The notes: a model not told the origin generated them from the sequence alone. 64,000 nt of DNA from Cristatella mucedo (GCA_009760855.2 WPIO01000110.1:126001-190000); one strand, 5' to 3'. Counted from the stretch's first letter, positions 46,563 to 59,946 are shown. A program made the numbers and translations.

Positions 46563-47270
46563 GTAGGTTCAACGTCGTATAATCGCAATGTGGCGACCTC
46601 TATGCTAATGTCCTTAGGGTTCCAGCACAGCACTCGCTGCCGAGCAAGTTACTTCCGACGCACAAAAATGCGGGTGAAACCTGGACACGGTAGGCGTTTA
46701 GCGACTTGTAGGTGCTGCACCAGTACGTGCACTCTTGCTGAGGTTGGTTGAACGTACCAGTAAAACTAAGACCACCGATACCTTTGCATGAAAAACGTCT
46801 TATTCCGTAGAGTAGAACTGTTAGTTTATAGTCAAGAACGGCTGTATGTGTTCAGATACAGCATATTAATTTAGCATAATAATTAATAAACATTAATTAA
46901 CAAAAAGATTATAATAATTAATTATGATTATTAATAACTATAATAATTAATAGTTAAAATGATTAATTAATACATAATAATTATTAATACAATTTTTACA
47001 TACACTATTACACAAATTACTTATTATTATTATTTATTAGTATTATTATTACACATTACTATAGATATTCTTTACATACATTATAATACATTATTACATT
47101 ATTAATACAATTATGAATACATAATAAAGTATTAAGCATATACAAATATAGCCTTGTTATGCCTTAGCATTATTTAAATCTCGCGCGACGACACGAGCGC
47201 CAGCGAAACTGCCTCGAACAACGCCTAACAAGCAAATGACTGAACGTACTAGTATTGCAGGTTCTTTGCC
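46563..47270. other. AT-rich spacer in unit D
   Basis: From 46850 to 47160 it is almost only A and T with TAATAAT and ATTATT words. No gene. Confidence 0.5.
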
Positions 47271-49300
47271 AAAATGACTTCTATGGCGGTGAGTATTACC
47301 TCGCCAATCTTAATCTAACTGATGTAGCAAACCAAAGTGATAAATCACCCCCCAGCAGTTTGTAAAGACGCCACTTCAATATCGCCACTGATAGAATGCT
47401 TCAATATTACAATGGATACATCAAGCCGAGAGACGACGTTCATATAAGAATGAATTTCGCCTTTTCTGGAGCCGCTGCTCCAGTTTCCTTGGAAACGTGA
47501 GCGAGACACTGGCTGCTAATTTTCTCAATCGAAGAAGCTCTGCTTACAATAAGCTTGGTAGGTAGGCTCGCCTCATCTGCGAACGTCAAATGCACCTTAA
47601 GCCCAAGGTAAATACTGTGCCACTGCTGTGATCCTCCGCAGGCCGTTTCATAATCTGACCGTCGCCGTTAGTTCTCACGAGCCCTGTCCCAGAAGTTTTG
47701 ATAGCGGCATTTCGCAGAGGGCTTACGAGCTGACGACACATCTAGGTCGTCACTATAAGCTGGTCCTAAAGGACTAAAATGCCCAGCATTTGTAGGCACA
47801 ACATACGGTATGTGCACCAATATAGGATTTGCTGATCGACTCGCGACAATTTCCGCGTTACTAAGAAAAAATATCTCCGCAAGCCTTCCAGATTGAAATG
47901 TACTCCTAGATGTTTGGGCGCGAATCATAGAACACCAAAAAAGGATTTGGTAGCTGAATGGCGAAACCGTATGGAAGTAAATTTGACTACGATGCAACAA
48001 CGAGGGAATCTTAATGGCGGTTGACCCGAGCTATAGCTCTTCTCTCACTTTTTCCTGCTGTGACAATGTACGCTAATGTACATCAATGCAAGTTAAAGTG
48101 ACTAACGGTGAATTAAGTTGCAATGGTTCAAAGGTTAGGAAAAAATCCACCATCGAAAAATATCGTCGCCTAAATCTACAGATGCACTCAAAATGCTGTG
48201 ACGTTTAATTTAGACGGATCCTAGAACTATACACGCTTACCTACACGCGACGGTCTCTCCAGAAAGCCTAGCCATCTTTACTGGCTAATATATACATAAA
48301 CTATAAATTGCATAATCTCCAATGGTACCTTCACAGGGCGAGTTCCACGAGAAGGAAACGCAAGTACTCAAAGTCATCGAGAGTTTTGGTCAGCCCTTGC
48401 GTTTGGAATCTGTCCTCAAGATTATAGAGTCGCGAACAGCAGTTTCAGAGGGGAAGGAAGCCTCTGCCATCGCCATCGATCACGGAGGTAAATTTGGGCC
48501 TGCTATCAAGGTGCATTCTAAACTAGCGGATTTTGCCACCATATTTTAATCATTCGAGACGCTGTTGAACGTGCCATAGCGACGTCGCTTGTCTGTCAGC
48601 GAACGTCGGCCTAGGAGCCTAGGCACACTCGTACGGCACGCGGAGCCGAAACGTCCTTAGGATCCGTTTCATGGAGCTGGAATAGTTCCTTGCACTTAGT
48701 AAAGTACGTAGGGTTTGAGCTAGCGTAAAGAGATCTGCTGCTCGCTCGCCTGAAGACGCTTTCGGCCAACTTTCCTGGTTGTGCAGCCTGAGATTTAGTG
48801 AACGTGACCATCTTTTCAGCGTTTATGACCCTGACCTTGTTCTCTTGCTCAGTTTGTCGCTGATCTTCGGCTCTTAGGCCGAAGCCGCGATGGTCGACAG
48901 CCGCCGTGCAGCAGCTTCCACGTTCGTTTAGCCGTCGCCCTTCGCCCTCGTAACCGCGGTGATGGCGATTAGCATCGACCAGCGATAGGGAGCGAGGGCT
49001 CTCGAGGTCACTCGAAGGCTGGAAAGGCAAACGAATAGCTGCTGCTGCTGCCGCTTAGATTGCCGGATGCTAATGAGCTCGCAGTCGCAAATAAGGCAGC
49101 TTCATCGAACGGCTGTGCAGTAGCGGTGGCTGCACTGCAAGCAGACAATGTTCAATGGTCGATAAGCACATTCATCTGATAGGCATAATGCTTTCCTTGC
49201 AGACGTTCGACCACGGATTTCGACCGATTGACTTCAACTAAATGAAAGTAAGAGGAAACTGCTACTCGTAAGACACTTGGGGCGTTCTGCTTGACTAGGA
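47270..49300 (+). repeat. Intron 5 and 3'-flank type sequence of unit D
   Basis: Paralogous to units A' and B' (ctgatgtagcaaaccaaagt, gatttgctgatcgact, tgaacgtgaccatc near 48800). No exon 6 or 7 found between 48290 and 48600; a 75-codon frame at 48322-48549 has no recognisable similarity and is not called as a gene. Confidence 0.5.
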
Positions 49301-50100
49301 TACTTTATTAGCAACTGCTTTACTACTGTCACCATGTGCTCGATATTTAGCTATCCTCTTTGAGAACATTTTAAACTTCTAAACTTTGACTAGCGAAAGT
49401 TCGTCCACAGGTAGTTTTCAATTTTGACCCCTGTTAATATTTTTGTCCTTATTAACATGTCTGATGGCCATCCATACTACCAGATACCTGGCTCTATATG
49501 GGCTTAAAATTGCAATTCCATCCCGGATGTGCTGCTAAAAAAGCCAAACAAGCCTCCGCAGCTCTCGATAAATGTGGTCGCAAGGCCAGTTTACAAATCG
49601 CAGAGGCTCATCACGCGTCTCTTTTGCTGACGGACCTAAGACAATCCGTGGATAGATTCCAATCTATTTTCAGAAGACATGGGAGGAAAGAGGAAAGTGG
49701 TGACCAGCAAGGAAAACAACAGTTTGCGGCGTAAAAGAAAGAAGCGAGGACGACCAGCTGCGAGGTGTGTCCTGCGAGGTTTCTTGACGAAGGCGCAGCT
49801 GAAGAAAAGTAAAGACTGATAAACACTAGGAAAAGTGTTACCTGAATGCCGATACATGAAGCTAGGAGGACTCGGCTGGCCTACTCTCCCTCAAAACAGT
49901 CGGAGCGTGTTGCTTATGTTGTTTGCTCTTCCCCACGCCCACCCAAAATTCCCGATCGCCACCTGAATTGGCGAATACATTTAGCCAGCAGAAGAAACTT
50001 GAATAACTAGTTGCTCATGTAAAGATCCCTTCTTACCGCCAGGCTCTCACCTCGTGGACCCAGGAGACTTCTCACAGAACGTGGAATAGACTGCCGCTGC
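49300..50100 (+). other. Possible upstream part of the hAT relic
   Basis: A 78-codon frame at 49498-49734 followed by a basic KKRGRPAA-type stretch (about 49735-49765). It could be the degraded N-terminal region of the transposase, but I recognise no zinc finger. Confidence 0.25.
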
Positions 50101-51880
50101 TGCTGCTGTTGAGGCACACATCGCATCAGAAAAAAACAAAAGCAAGACGTCCTAAAGAGAGTTCTCAGCTGCATCAGGTTTGCAATTTCTCAAAACCTGG
50201 CATTGCGTGGTCACAAAGAGAGTCTCGGCCTGGCTGGCGACGAAAACACCGGAAACCTAAAGTGGGAAATTTAAGTTCTTCATCTTCTAGCTCGGTACGA
50301 TTCAGTTCTGCAATATGACATGGACGACGCCAGAAAGAATCCAAAGACAGTCTCGCATCCGTCCTTGAAGCCCAAAATGAGTTCCTTAGTATACTTGAAT
50401 CCACGGTCAGATACAAGCTAATATGTGACACACGGTGAAGCAAGTACTATGGAATTCTGTTTGGCTCAACTTTTAATTTGGGACACCACGAGCACGAGCA
50501 GATGTCTGAAGTCATTAAACAGTCGTAATTAAAAGTGTCTTTCACGGGCTTTCTTCAAATCTATGCTAAAATGCTGCAGAAATTTAGGGTCTCATCTAGG
50601 GAAATATAGAATCTGACAAATGTCCTTGCAAAATTGCAGGTCGAAATGCAATGAAAACGCAGCAGTCATGTTTGGCCACTTGTACGGCGTCAAAAAGAGA
50701 ATGCTATACAGAAATGACCAGGCAATTTTTGTAAAAGGTGATAACCATTTCTTACATGGCAGGAGTTTATAATGCAAGTAACGATTCCGTTGTCATTACC
50801 TTTTACGGTACTATATTAAATTATATTACACTTAATTATTATTTGCCCGATTAACTCTGAGGTGAGAGGAATCGAGAAGAGTCTTAGCAATCACTGTCAA
50901 ACGTGACTCTGCAACAAGGTCGAGTGCAAGAGTGACGGTTATGAAAGCTATCAATGGTGGACTGAACAGAATTGTAGGTCTTTTGGAGCAACTGTCTAAA
51001 GAATCAAATGAACCGCTTGAAATTAGAAATGAAACTAGCTGCCTCCTACGTTGTATTTTCGAATATAACTTTTCGGCTCGGTTACCATTTGGTACGACGT
51101 CATAAGGAAGATTGACCGCGTTCAAAAAAGATTGCAGGATCCAAAGATGAACTTCAAAGATGCCTTTTCAACCTCCACTCCATTGAAATCGAGTTTTCAA
51201 GACTTTGAGAAGAATGTGCCAAGAATAGCTACTAGATGCCGAAAGGAGATGTGAATGTGGGAAATTGTAGTATAACGGAGAATCCGCAGAAGGACACAGA
51301 TGCCTGGAGAATTCTCTCAAGATGTTGGCCACACGGCAGCAGACAAGAATGAAAGAATAATGAAGAACAGCATAGACTATACCAGACAAGAAGTTAAAAC
51401 TAGATCTCTATGTCAAATTTGGTTTCTTGTTGGAAGTTGAGCAGCTTTTAAAGTAACTTGAACAGACTAAATTCCTCCAGCAACGTCGAGATCTTGGAAT
51501 GTTTTGCTGTTTAGACGTTGATGGAACAGAGCTGTACAACGAAATAGTTGGGTATACAATATTTCTAGCGACATGTCACGACTCAGCATCAAGGAACACG
51601 CTGGAACTCATGTCTTTCATTGATCGTCAGTTGTGAAAAAGATGTGTTTCCTAGTTTGAGAGCAATTTTGCAGCAGTTTTTGACAAGGGGAGGGGTGCCA
51701 TTTGCAGCTTTGTTCTCGGGGGGGGGCCTTAAGGTTTCTCTGAGAGAGATACACACATTCAACCACACTTCACGCCCTTTGATTCAGAAAAACTTCGATG
51801 ACTATCCTTCGGCTTCAGCAGAGCAGCCACAAACCACGAAGCGTCGTTGTGATTTTCACATCTTTTCTGGTTAGAGAACC
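50100..51880 (+). pseudogene. hAT-superfamily (ZMYM1/DUF4371-like) transposase relic
   Basis: Reading across frames on +: LALRGHKESLGLAGDENTGN (about 50200-50260), LLARYDSVL and a DDARKNPK block (50285-50345), NAAVMFGHLYGVKKRML and IFVKGDNHFL (50655-50755), a SARVTVMKAINGGLNRIVGLLEQL block (50925-51000), LQDPKMNFKDAFSTST (51130-51180), ELYNEIVGY (51530-51555) and FPSLRAILQQFLT (51650-51690). This is the usual order in hAT/ZMYM1-like transposases, ending in the dimerisation region. Many stops and frameshifts; inactive. Terminal inverted repeats were not found. Confidence 0.7.
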
Positions 51881-52855
51881 AAGCCAACTTTCAGTCGAGC
51901 AGGCTTCCCAAGTGTTTCCACGATGCCCTGGAAAATTGAGCAAATTATATTTACCCGCCAGAACATAAGGTCACATGTTAACATTTCCGGTTTTTTTCTC
52001 AAGCTGGCTTACATTTGTTTATAATTTTATACTTTTATTATATTAGTTTTATTCATTTAACTTCATATTCAAGCATGTAAGAGAACGTTGTCTTCGGCTG
52101 TTTTTCAACTCCAATCGCTTTCTCTCTAGTCAATTGATTGTAGTCACATGCGGCTTTACAGAAATATTGTTGAATACATTGCACTGTATATTGCAATGTA
52201 TCGGTAGATCTTGATCAGTGATGATAAGACTTTTTTGAGGCACTTTTACCGTTGTAATTAGCAGGTTACCTACTGAAGGAAGAATCACTGATTTTCTAAA
52301 TACAATTAGAAATTTTAGGTAACTAGCTGTACAACCTGCTTTCGTAAGACCTTATTCACTGCAAACTTTGGAAAATTGCTTAACAACAACAGCAGCCCCA
52401 TCGTGGTTCACCGCTAGAAGTGCTACAATGTTCTTTCTGTAGGGCCGTCTATTCATCGGTTGTTATTTTTAGGTTAAAGACAGACACCTTGTGGTTAGGC
52501 CATCGAAACATCGGCACGACAAAGAGATGATGAGTGCCTTTCTGATTTGCAGTTAAATCTGTAACTTTTTGGTCTTTCCATTCTAGGTCTTACTGTGTGA
52601 AAGACAGCGGCTGTATTTTATACGATGCAGACGACCTAATGTCATAACCTGCAGTCAGTGGACTACTTAAGCTGGATAAGGGTTGGTTAACAATGGTTTT
52701 TTTTCGTTGCCACTTTTGGTTGTAATAGTTGCTGATCTAACTACAACAAATTTCTGGAGCAATTTCTCGCTTAAGCTCAAAAATAGAAAGGTGACTAGTG
52801 CCGTGTATTGTGTTCATGACACAAACTTTATTAAATATACTATACAAAATAATAC
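51880..52855. other. No recognisable gene
   Basis: AT-rich; short frames only; nothing recognised. Confidence 0.35.
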
Positions 52856-54960
52856 GTTTATATAGCACCCTTAAAGAACTTTAGTTCTCATTATCCGTAT
52901 CTCATTAAGGACTTTACATTTAATTTAAAGCTTGATCAAATGGTCAATGGTGTACATGCACAATGTTAACAAGCCCAGCGTGGTTTGATCGGACATTCTC
53001 AATGTAAACATGGATAAAAGTTAGTGGCATCATGTACGCTGCCAGCACGCATGAGTAAATAAGGAACGATTCATAAGGACCCACTAAATGCTGTTGTAAA
53101 AGTGCGCATTTTTTACTTCTTTTTAAATATCGCCAAGTCAGGGATGTCGTGGCATTGGTCGGGAGTGAGTTCCAGGCTTTGGAAGCACACGAACTAAATG
53201 CACGGCATTCAAACGATTTGATACTTCTTCTAGGTATAGCTAGCTATACGATTCAATTTATAAAAGCGGACGGTAGGATGCCTAGCTAGGTGGAGAAGTA
53301 GTTTCGAAATTAAGGCTCGAGACAAAGAATGAAGGAACGTACAAGTGAGCATGCCCGGCTGGGATTCGTAGCCAGTGCAGTTCGGTGAGAGTTCGGTATT
53401 TTGTGACAACTGCGACGCTTTCGACAGACAAGCCTAGATACATAGCAACTGTAAATACCTGACCGCACAAGCCAGTAGGTCAGCAAGCATTGAGTTAAAG
53501 AAGTCAAGATGGAATGTCACAAATGCAATGACCAATTTAAATATGATATTCGTGTGTAAAAAAGGCCGAATTGATTCTAGTAATGTTAAGTAGGTGCACC
53601 TAGATAGTCATGAATTTAGAGCTAGTGTAGTCGCCCTAGTGAAAGGTTACTATGAAAAGGGCAACTGGAGTTTCTGCAGATACAACAGGAGATATGATGG
53701 CACAAGCCAATTTTGAGTCAAGTTTTTCGATTTCCGAGTCACACCTAGTTAGCGTACAACAGTAAGCTGGTTGTTTCGTCATTCAATTTGAAACAAGTTT
53801 CCAGCCATTCATTCGAGGATGTCATTAATACATGCAACAAGGGAGCTGGGAGTAATTGACGTGTCGCAATTCTGGTGGGGATACAATTAAAGCCACGACT
53901 GAGTGCCATATACATAGAAGTGAAAGCCTAGATTATGCCTGGGGATCGCATTGGCAAACGGGAGAAAATGGTATACACTGCAAAAAGAATCAGACCAGGC
54001 ACAAAGCTCCGAGTTAACCCGGAATTCAGTGGCTCCTCGGACGATCTCTTTGTATGTTCGCATCAATATTCTGGAGTCTCCCACTGAGATAGGATCTGAA
54101 CCGTTGTAATGCAGTGCCAGCGATGCCCAAGGGTTACCAGATCAACCAGCTCGACAAGGATTCGCTGATCAATTGCATGAAAAGCTGCCAAAAGATCAAG
54201 CATAACGAGCAGAGAGAACCCACCCTGTTCTGAATATCTGCGGTCATTATACATCCGAAGCGACGCTTACTCTGTCAAGTACTTATCTCTGATTCCTGAG
54301 TGGAAGTTACTTGCCGGGTCAAAAGTTTTTTTAAATGTTCAGTTGGTCTGCCAAAATGCGCTCCGGTGTCATTGACAGAACGGTAGAAGGGAGACTGGGG
54401 GGGAGAGAGGTAGAGGTAGAGGGAGCTGCTAAGGTTCTCCTCGGCTAGCGTTGCTTTCTTAATTAGTGGCCTCACACCAGTAGCCTTGAAAAGTGCACGG
54501 ACATGACCTGAGACTAGGGAATATATTTATCATGTTATTTATGCATGGCAGGAGCTGATGTATCCATCGTCAGCGTAGGACAGTGGGCGTACGGTCTAGA
54601 GGACTAGCACTATTTTTTGACCGGACGCGAAGTTTAGGATTCGGTCGCTAAAGGCTTCCTTGAATGTAGACGTTTGGTGCCGCATTAATTGAATGACCTC
54701 TGGGGTTGTTAGTGTGAGGATGTTGCTACCTTACGGGTGGACTCTCTGAGGTCTTGTCTATCTTGCTGACAAAGACGCTGGATCTAGATCGCTACAAGGC
54801 TCACTAGGTAGTGAGCTAAACTGGGTGGACCGATCAATGGGATTATGGATCGTATAAATCAGCATTGCTGGATTTCGCATCAGCAATTCAACAATAATTT
54901 TGTAAAATCTAGACCTGGCCTTCGCTAGGGTTGATTTGGTAGGATCTGCAGTATTCTTCA
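52855..54960 (-). mobile_element. LINE family 1, long degraded copy
   Basis: Minus strand. 3' UTR and end of ORF at 52860-53240, C-terminal blocks at 53310-53540, a degraded catalytic region near 53900-53950, and MYNDRRYSEQG then LLVMLDLLAAFHAIDQRI at 54254-54150. It reaches to about 54600 with confidence and perhaps 54960. Many stops. Confidence 0.7.
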
Positions 54961-56028
54961 TACGTCTGACTGCGGAGAGTCAGTCAAGATCTTGTGTATT
55001 GTTTTTCAAGCTTGCATTTAGTAGTCCGTTTAGGTTGTTTAACGTTTGCATTAGACCAGTGGAGCGAAGTGGGATTAGTCAGTGGTGCAAAGTCGGTAAG
55101 TACGTCAGCAACCGTCTGTCGCGTTGCAGCATTTTACCAAGGGTGATAGAAGATCGGAAGGGGCATTGAGCTGCAGCGGCGAAGATGATGTTTTCGCTCG
55201 CACAGCATCGACGTCTCGACGGTCTCGAGGTTTCGCGATCTCTTAGACGACTTTAGATTCGGAGGCGTGGCGCACGAGCTGTAGACTCACCGAGATCCGC
55301 CTGCGATCGCACGAGCTGAATTCGGTAATAATCGCATACAATAGCATGCATTTTTGGAGAATATTTGATCGAGTGTGTGACTCTTGGGGTGCGGGTGGAG
55401 TCTTGCACTCGAACCGCAAGCGAGACAATGAGTCAGTCAGTGGACGAGATGACGAAACGAGAGACGAATGCGGCGGCTGCGGAGTACGCACTGCCGCCGC
55501 CGCCGCCGCCCTCCTCGCCCGCAGCCCAGCTCGGACTGAAGCAGCGAGCTCTCGCTCTCGCCGACGTCAGCGTCCGGTAGCCAGCGCGCTTCTTGCGCAG
55601 GACAGCTCTTCGTAGCGCGTCTCGGGCTGGTGGCTCTACGGGGTCAGGGTTCAGATGCGTTGGGCTCCCTGCTTCGCCACTTCGACGGCGACGCCTGGCG
55701 GCGAGCCCTGCGTGTTTGCCCGTTACTCGCCACCGGCGCCGCCGCCGCCGCTGAGTAGGCCTTTTGTCGCGCCTGAGCTAGCCCATTGAGAGCGATGCAC
55801 GCGACCCATTCAGCGGGCTCAGCTCGATTGGATGACGCTCTGCCACCGCCGCGGCTCAGCGCGCGAACCTCCCCGCGCTCGCGCCCGCGCAGCGGCGGGT
55901 CCCCCGCGCGCCCGCATCGATCGAAATTGCCGAAAACTGCGCTTTGCGACATCGAGGCGGCGGCGGCGGTGGTGGCGGCGCGAGCGAGCGAGCGAGCGCG
56001 GTTGCGCAACAAGCGTGACTGGACGACA

Positions 56029-56086
56029 ATGGCGCCGCCAGCCGTCGTCTGGTGGTCGTCAACGGTAGCGACGCTGTGCGCGCTAG
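56029..56086 (+). CDS. Candidate signal-peptide exon of a CUB gene (exon 1)
   Basis: ATG in context gacaATGG starts MAPPAVVWWSSTVATLCALG and is followed by a consensus donor gtgagt, phase 1. The hydrophobic core suits a signal peptide. It lies in a CpG island (55480-57150). A second similar ATG at 56342 (MALPAGLSWVVAVVG) has only a weak donor (gtgctt after TGT G). Confidence 0.45.
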
Positions 56087-56225
56087 GTGAGTGCTCCGCC
56101 GCTGAGCCCGGGGCATCGGTGCGGTTGGCGGCAGGCGACGGTCTCCCTTTGTCTGTCGAAACGCTCCGTCAGCCGTCCGCCGAATTCGACGTGCCAGCTA
56201 GGTCAGTCATTTTCATGTAGGCGGC

Positions 56226-56240
56226 GGGGGGGGGGGGGGG
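56226..56240 (+). repeat. Poly-G run
   Basis: Fifteen consecutive G just after candidate exon 1. Confidence 0.95.
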
Positions 56241-56569
56241 CTGCGGCGGCGGCGACGGCCGGTGTCAGGTGGGGGAGGCAGACGGATAGGAAACGCGTTC
56301 ACCTGTAGCTACCCAGCGTCGTTCGCCGCGCAACCGTGACAATGGCGCTTCCGGCCGGCTTGAGCTGGGTTGTTGCCGTCGTCGGCTGTGGTGCTTCCGG
56401 CGGCTACGCGAACGCGCTGCCGACCAGCACTCAGTACCAGCTCCGCCAGGGGGCGCCGCTCTAGCGTTGACTTGCGGGCGCGGGAGTTGGGGAGAGGGCG
56501 GATGGCCGCGCGCTGCTGCTGCTGCTGGGGAGCAAGGCGTAGGCTACCCGCTAGAAATAGTGCGGCTAC

Positions 56570-56571
<2 letters not shown>

Positions 56572-56633
<62 letters not shown>
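56572..56633 (+). repeat. (GA)n microsatellite
   Basis: About 31 GA units. Confidence 0.97.
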
Positions 56634-56636
<3 letters not shown>

Positions 56637-57204
56637 CGGGAGGCGTACAGCTTGTGGTCCGCGTCGTAGTCATTGCTGGAGGTGACTCTGCGAAAGCGAG
56701 GCAGCGAGCCGCCTCCGCCTGAAGCGAGCTCTTCTGCGTGCACACACCGACTCATCGGCGTGCGCTCGCTTGCGCCGCGCACGCCCGTCTGCTAAGCGGA
56801 CGCGAGGGAAAATGTGCAGCCGGACACCTTTGCGGCCGCAGACGTTACCAGGAAGCTAGTGACAGCGAGTCGGCTGCGGCCACCTTTCGTGCGTCACGCC
56901 GGGCTAATCGATCCGAGGGCGTCAGTGATGAAGCTATTAAACGGCGATTGGCGTAAAGCGCACCGGGCGACGTTACCGTCCGCATCTTTCGCCGCGGCCG
57001 CCGTCGCCGGGGGGGGATTCGGTCGGAGCGTGGTCGCCCTCTGTCGGCGTCGGCGAGCAAAGCGCCGGAAGCGGCCTTCGACGGGCAGCCATTCGCTGAG
57101 CGCCATTCGTGGATACTCTCTCAAAGTGCCGCACGGTTGCACAATCGTCGGGCGCCGTGCGCGGCTATTTTTTTGTCTAGTCAATCCTAATGTTAATAAC
57201 CCAT

Positions 57205-57300
57205 TAGTATAGCGTCCTCTGAGAACTTAACCACTTAACATGGGCTGCAAAAGAAGCACGATCGAATGGTGAGAGGTGGCATGCTCAATGGAAAGCAAGA
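57205..57300 (-). mobile_element. LINE family 1 3' terminus
   Basis: tatagcgtcctctgagaact and gctgcaaaagaagcacgatcg match the minus-strand 3' end at 39050-39130. Confidence 0.6.
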
Positions 57301-57729
57301 ATAGAATACATGTAATATAAAGGAGTCATCTTGTAACGATCGATCATCTTGTGTGTGGAAATCGTCAACACTTTGGGTTTATTTCTAACCTGTTCGTCTT
57401 TTGAAAGCTACCCTCAACGAATATTTTATGTTTGGATCAATCTACTCAGCGTTGTCTCACTACTTACCCCGAGTGCAGACAGCGGAAATGTTAGTTCTTT
57501 GCAGAGATCAGGCAAAAACATCCCTTATTTATTGGAGATCGCGTAGCCCGTCGTAGTTAGCTCAATGATTATTGCTTTTTATGCCGTACTTAAACGCAGT
57601 GAATTGCACGCGGAGTTTCAAAAGGGCTACATATAATTCCTCCTCTACTCTACGTGTGTCCGTAAACACAAAAAGTTATTTTGAAGCTAATGGTATCGAC
57701 CGGCATTAGCTCTTAAAAGGATTAAAACC

Positions 57730-57840
57730 AAGCGAGTTCCTCGGAGCCCGAGGCTGTGAGCTGGGCTCGCGAAGTGCCCTAGACTTCCGGCGGGCAGTTG
57801 AGAGGCAGCGCTTGAACCACCCTAGCAGATATTGTTCGCC
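57730..57840 (-). mobile_element. tRNA-headed SINE-like fragment
   Basis: On the minus strand, tagggtggttcaagcgctgc followed by ctctcaactgc resembles the D-arm and anticodon-arm part of a tRNA head. No closed cloverleaf. Confidence 0.3.
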
Positions 57841-58009
57841 ACGTTTGGTAGTGGACGTCTGCAGCCACAAGTCGCTGTCAAGTATATATAGCTCTTCGAT
57901 AGCGATAAGTACTTGTTATTTTAGAGCATGAGCTTCCACTCTTTATTGCTCCACATTGTTAATTTGCTGTCCGCACACCTGCGTGCGTCGACGCTGCACT
58001 TGAAAGTTA

Positions 58010-58200
58010 CTAGCCGTGGTACCAAGGGTGGACTATTTCGCATTCGTCGCATGTCGTCTGGGACTAGCGCCGCCGTGCTCGCCTCTGCCGACCAAGGTCG
58101 TGGGTTTGAGCCCTGCGTCACATGTAAAGAGCCTGGATAGAGAATGGGTTTTCTTAGGTCACTAGAAATAAAAAAATACGTTATTATTATTAGTATATTG
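58010..58200 (+). mobile_element. SINE with tRNA-like head and ATT tail
   Basis: B box ggtcgtgggtttgagcc at about 58095, with ggactagcgccgccgtgctc upstream as A-box region. The body agagcctggatagagaatgg ends in taaaaaa and ttattattatt. The tail type is the one used by LINE family 1, suggesting that LINE mobilises it. Confidence 0.55.
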
Positions 58201-58799
58201 CGAACGAGAAGGCTCTCCAGCAAAGCACCAAACTAGTATCTGAGATTTTTGAAACAAATGTAAGTACATTCGTACAGGTGCACACCGGATCTTGCTGATA
58301 CGTTATGCTCAGCATGTAAGCACATCGTCGGAAGGCGAAAAAAGATGCACTTAGACCAAACGTTCGCCAAGGCCAAAGGTGGGCTTGAATAAGATTTTAG
58401 AAAGATGAAGCTAATAATAAACAAGTTCAGCCTTTTCACAGGAAGCGGGCTCGATCGCCGGTGCAATTACTGCAGCGCTTGGCGTCCTTGTTTGCCGGAT
58501 GTATGTGAAGCGAATTAATAATAGTAGAGAATTAATGCCAAGCGTGAGTAAGAAACAAGAGAATAAGAGGATATACAAAATTAAAAATAAATAATAATAA
58601 AAATAAAAATAAAATAAAGGATATACAATGCGAAAAGAAAGGAAGCGCAAGCTTGATTTAGACCCACAACGTAATGAAGTCATGAGCTCTAATCAAGCGC
58701 ATTTGATGTGAACTTCCAGCCGAAGTATGATAGGTGCGCGTAATTTATTCGGCATTAGAATTTATTTTCAAGGGTCATATCAGCTCATTCGCCGTATCT

Positions 58800-59050
58800 T
58801 TAAAAAACCTTAATGATTGAGATTCGAACGGACCTGTTCACGCATGTGTGCGCTACTGGATCGCTTTCTGCCATTTCCTCGGCGGTTTTGATTGATATCA
58901 TATGGTCACATTCTGCCTAGCTTTCAAATTTATATGGCACGCCTAGCGACCATTCTATGCTGATAGGCAAACCCTGTTCATCGTATCGCGGGTCGCCGTG
59001 TGAATGCTTGGATTCAAGTCTTTGGCCCCGCGTCTGACTTTAATTAAAAA
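58800..59050. repeat. Further tRNA-like B-box fragments
   Basis: gagattcgaacggacc (about 58820, minus orientation) and gcttggattcaagtc (about 59006). Degraded; no complete element outlined. Confidence 0.3.
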
Positions 59051-59269
59051 CAATCTGCTACAAGTTGATATTTTGGATCGAAAAATAAGAATTTGATAAA
59101 TCGAATACGAATTATTACACGTTGCTTCACTACGTTTCATAGTACAAATAATAGGTAGTTCATATAGCGCTAGAAGAGAATCAACTCTCAATCAAGATAA
59201 TTTGCAACGCACTGCAAGACATCATTAAACAAGGGTTATAGGCAAACACTGTACCGTGCTTAGACGAGC

Positions 59270-59625
59270 ACGCAACAGCACCCGCCAAGATACTTGGGGC
59301 CACGTTTAGCAGAGTTCCGTTATTAGCTGAAGTCAAGGCGTATCTTGACTTAACGACCTTTAAAAAGAAGCTAGAATGCATCTATTTACAAAAGCGTCTA
59401 GTGGATTCGCGGGATTCCTATTATGTGTGCTTATGCATGCTGCTAATAATCATACTCGCATGTTGAACCTGTGCATGTCACATCTAATCCTGCTATGGTT
59501 GCTGACATCGAGCTTACTACCACTAAACATTCGATAGTGCTTTATTTGCAGCGCGTGAAAAGTGCCTAGAAAGAGATTAAGGTCACTGAGAGCGCTAAAC
59601 AAATGTGTTATCATGATTATAATTC
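59270..59625 (+). mobile_element. LINE family 1 3' end fragment
   Basis: End of ORF2 with a gacctttaaaaagaagctag block, then 3' UTR (gtgtgcttatgcatgctg), stem-loop (agtgcctagaaagagattaa) and a degraded tail near 59615. Confidence 0.75.
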
Positions 59626-59946
59626 TCCAAGTCCCGCACAGGTAAGACAGTGGGGGGAAGTGATACCCAAGGTGTACATTCGCGTCATTAGCTGAGAATT
59701 ACGATTCAAAGTCGATGCAAGGGTGAGAGAAACCGTATGTAAGCTCCACACTTTCTGTGCATACGAGCTGGAAGTATGGTCGCTAAAAGGCTTCAAACTA
59801 GAGAGAGAAACGCAGAGATGACTGCAAGCTGAGGGTGAGGCTGGGTGAGAGCACAACGCAGGAATGAGTAGAGATGAAGAACGATCTGTTGGTTAACCAG
59901 TCTCATTCATGTAGGAGCAGAAGAGAAATAATGAACACCTCATCTC

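Larger units (their letters stand above)
55480..57150. promoter_or_regulatory. CpG island around the candidate CUB-gene first exon
   Basis: Dense CpG, runs of CCG and GGC, poly-G at 56226-56240. A 50-codon frame at 55428-55580 (MSQSVDEMTK, poly-Pro) has no recognised similarity. TSS not determinable. Confidence 0.4.

Noticed and set aside
48322-48549. 75-codon frame as exon 6 of unit D
   Set aside because: It lacks every exon 6 landmark (GWLSV, CSYD, PQF) and no splice sites fit.
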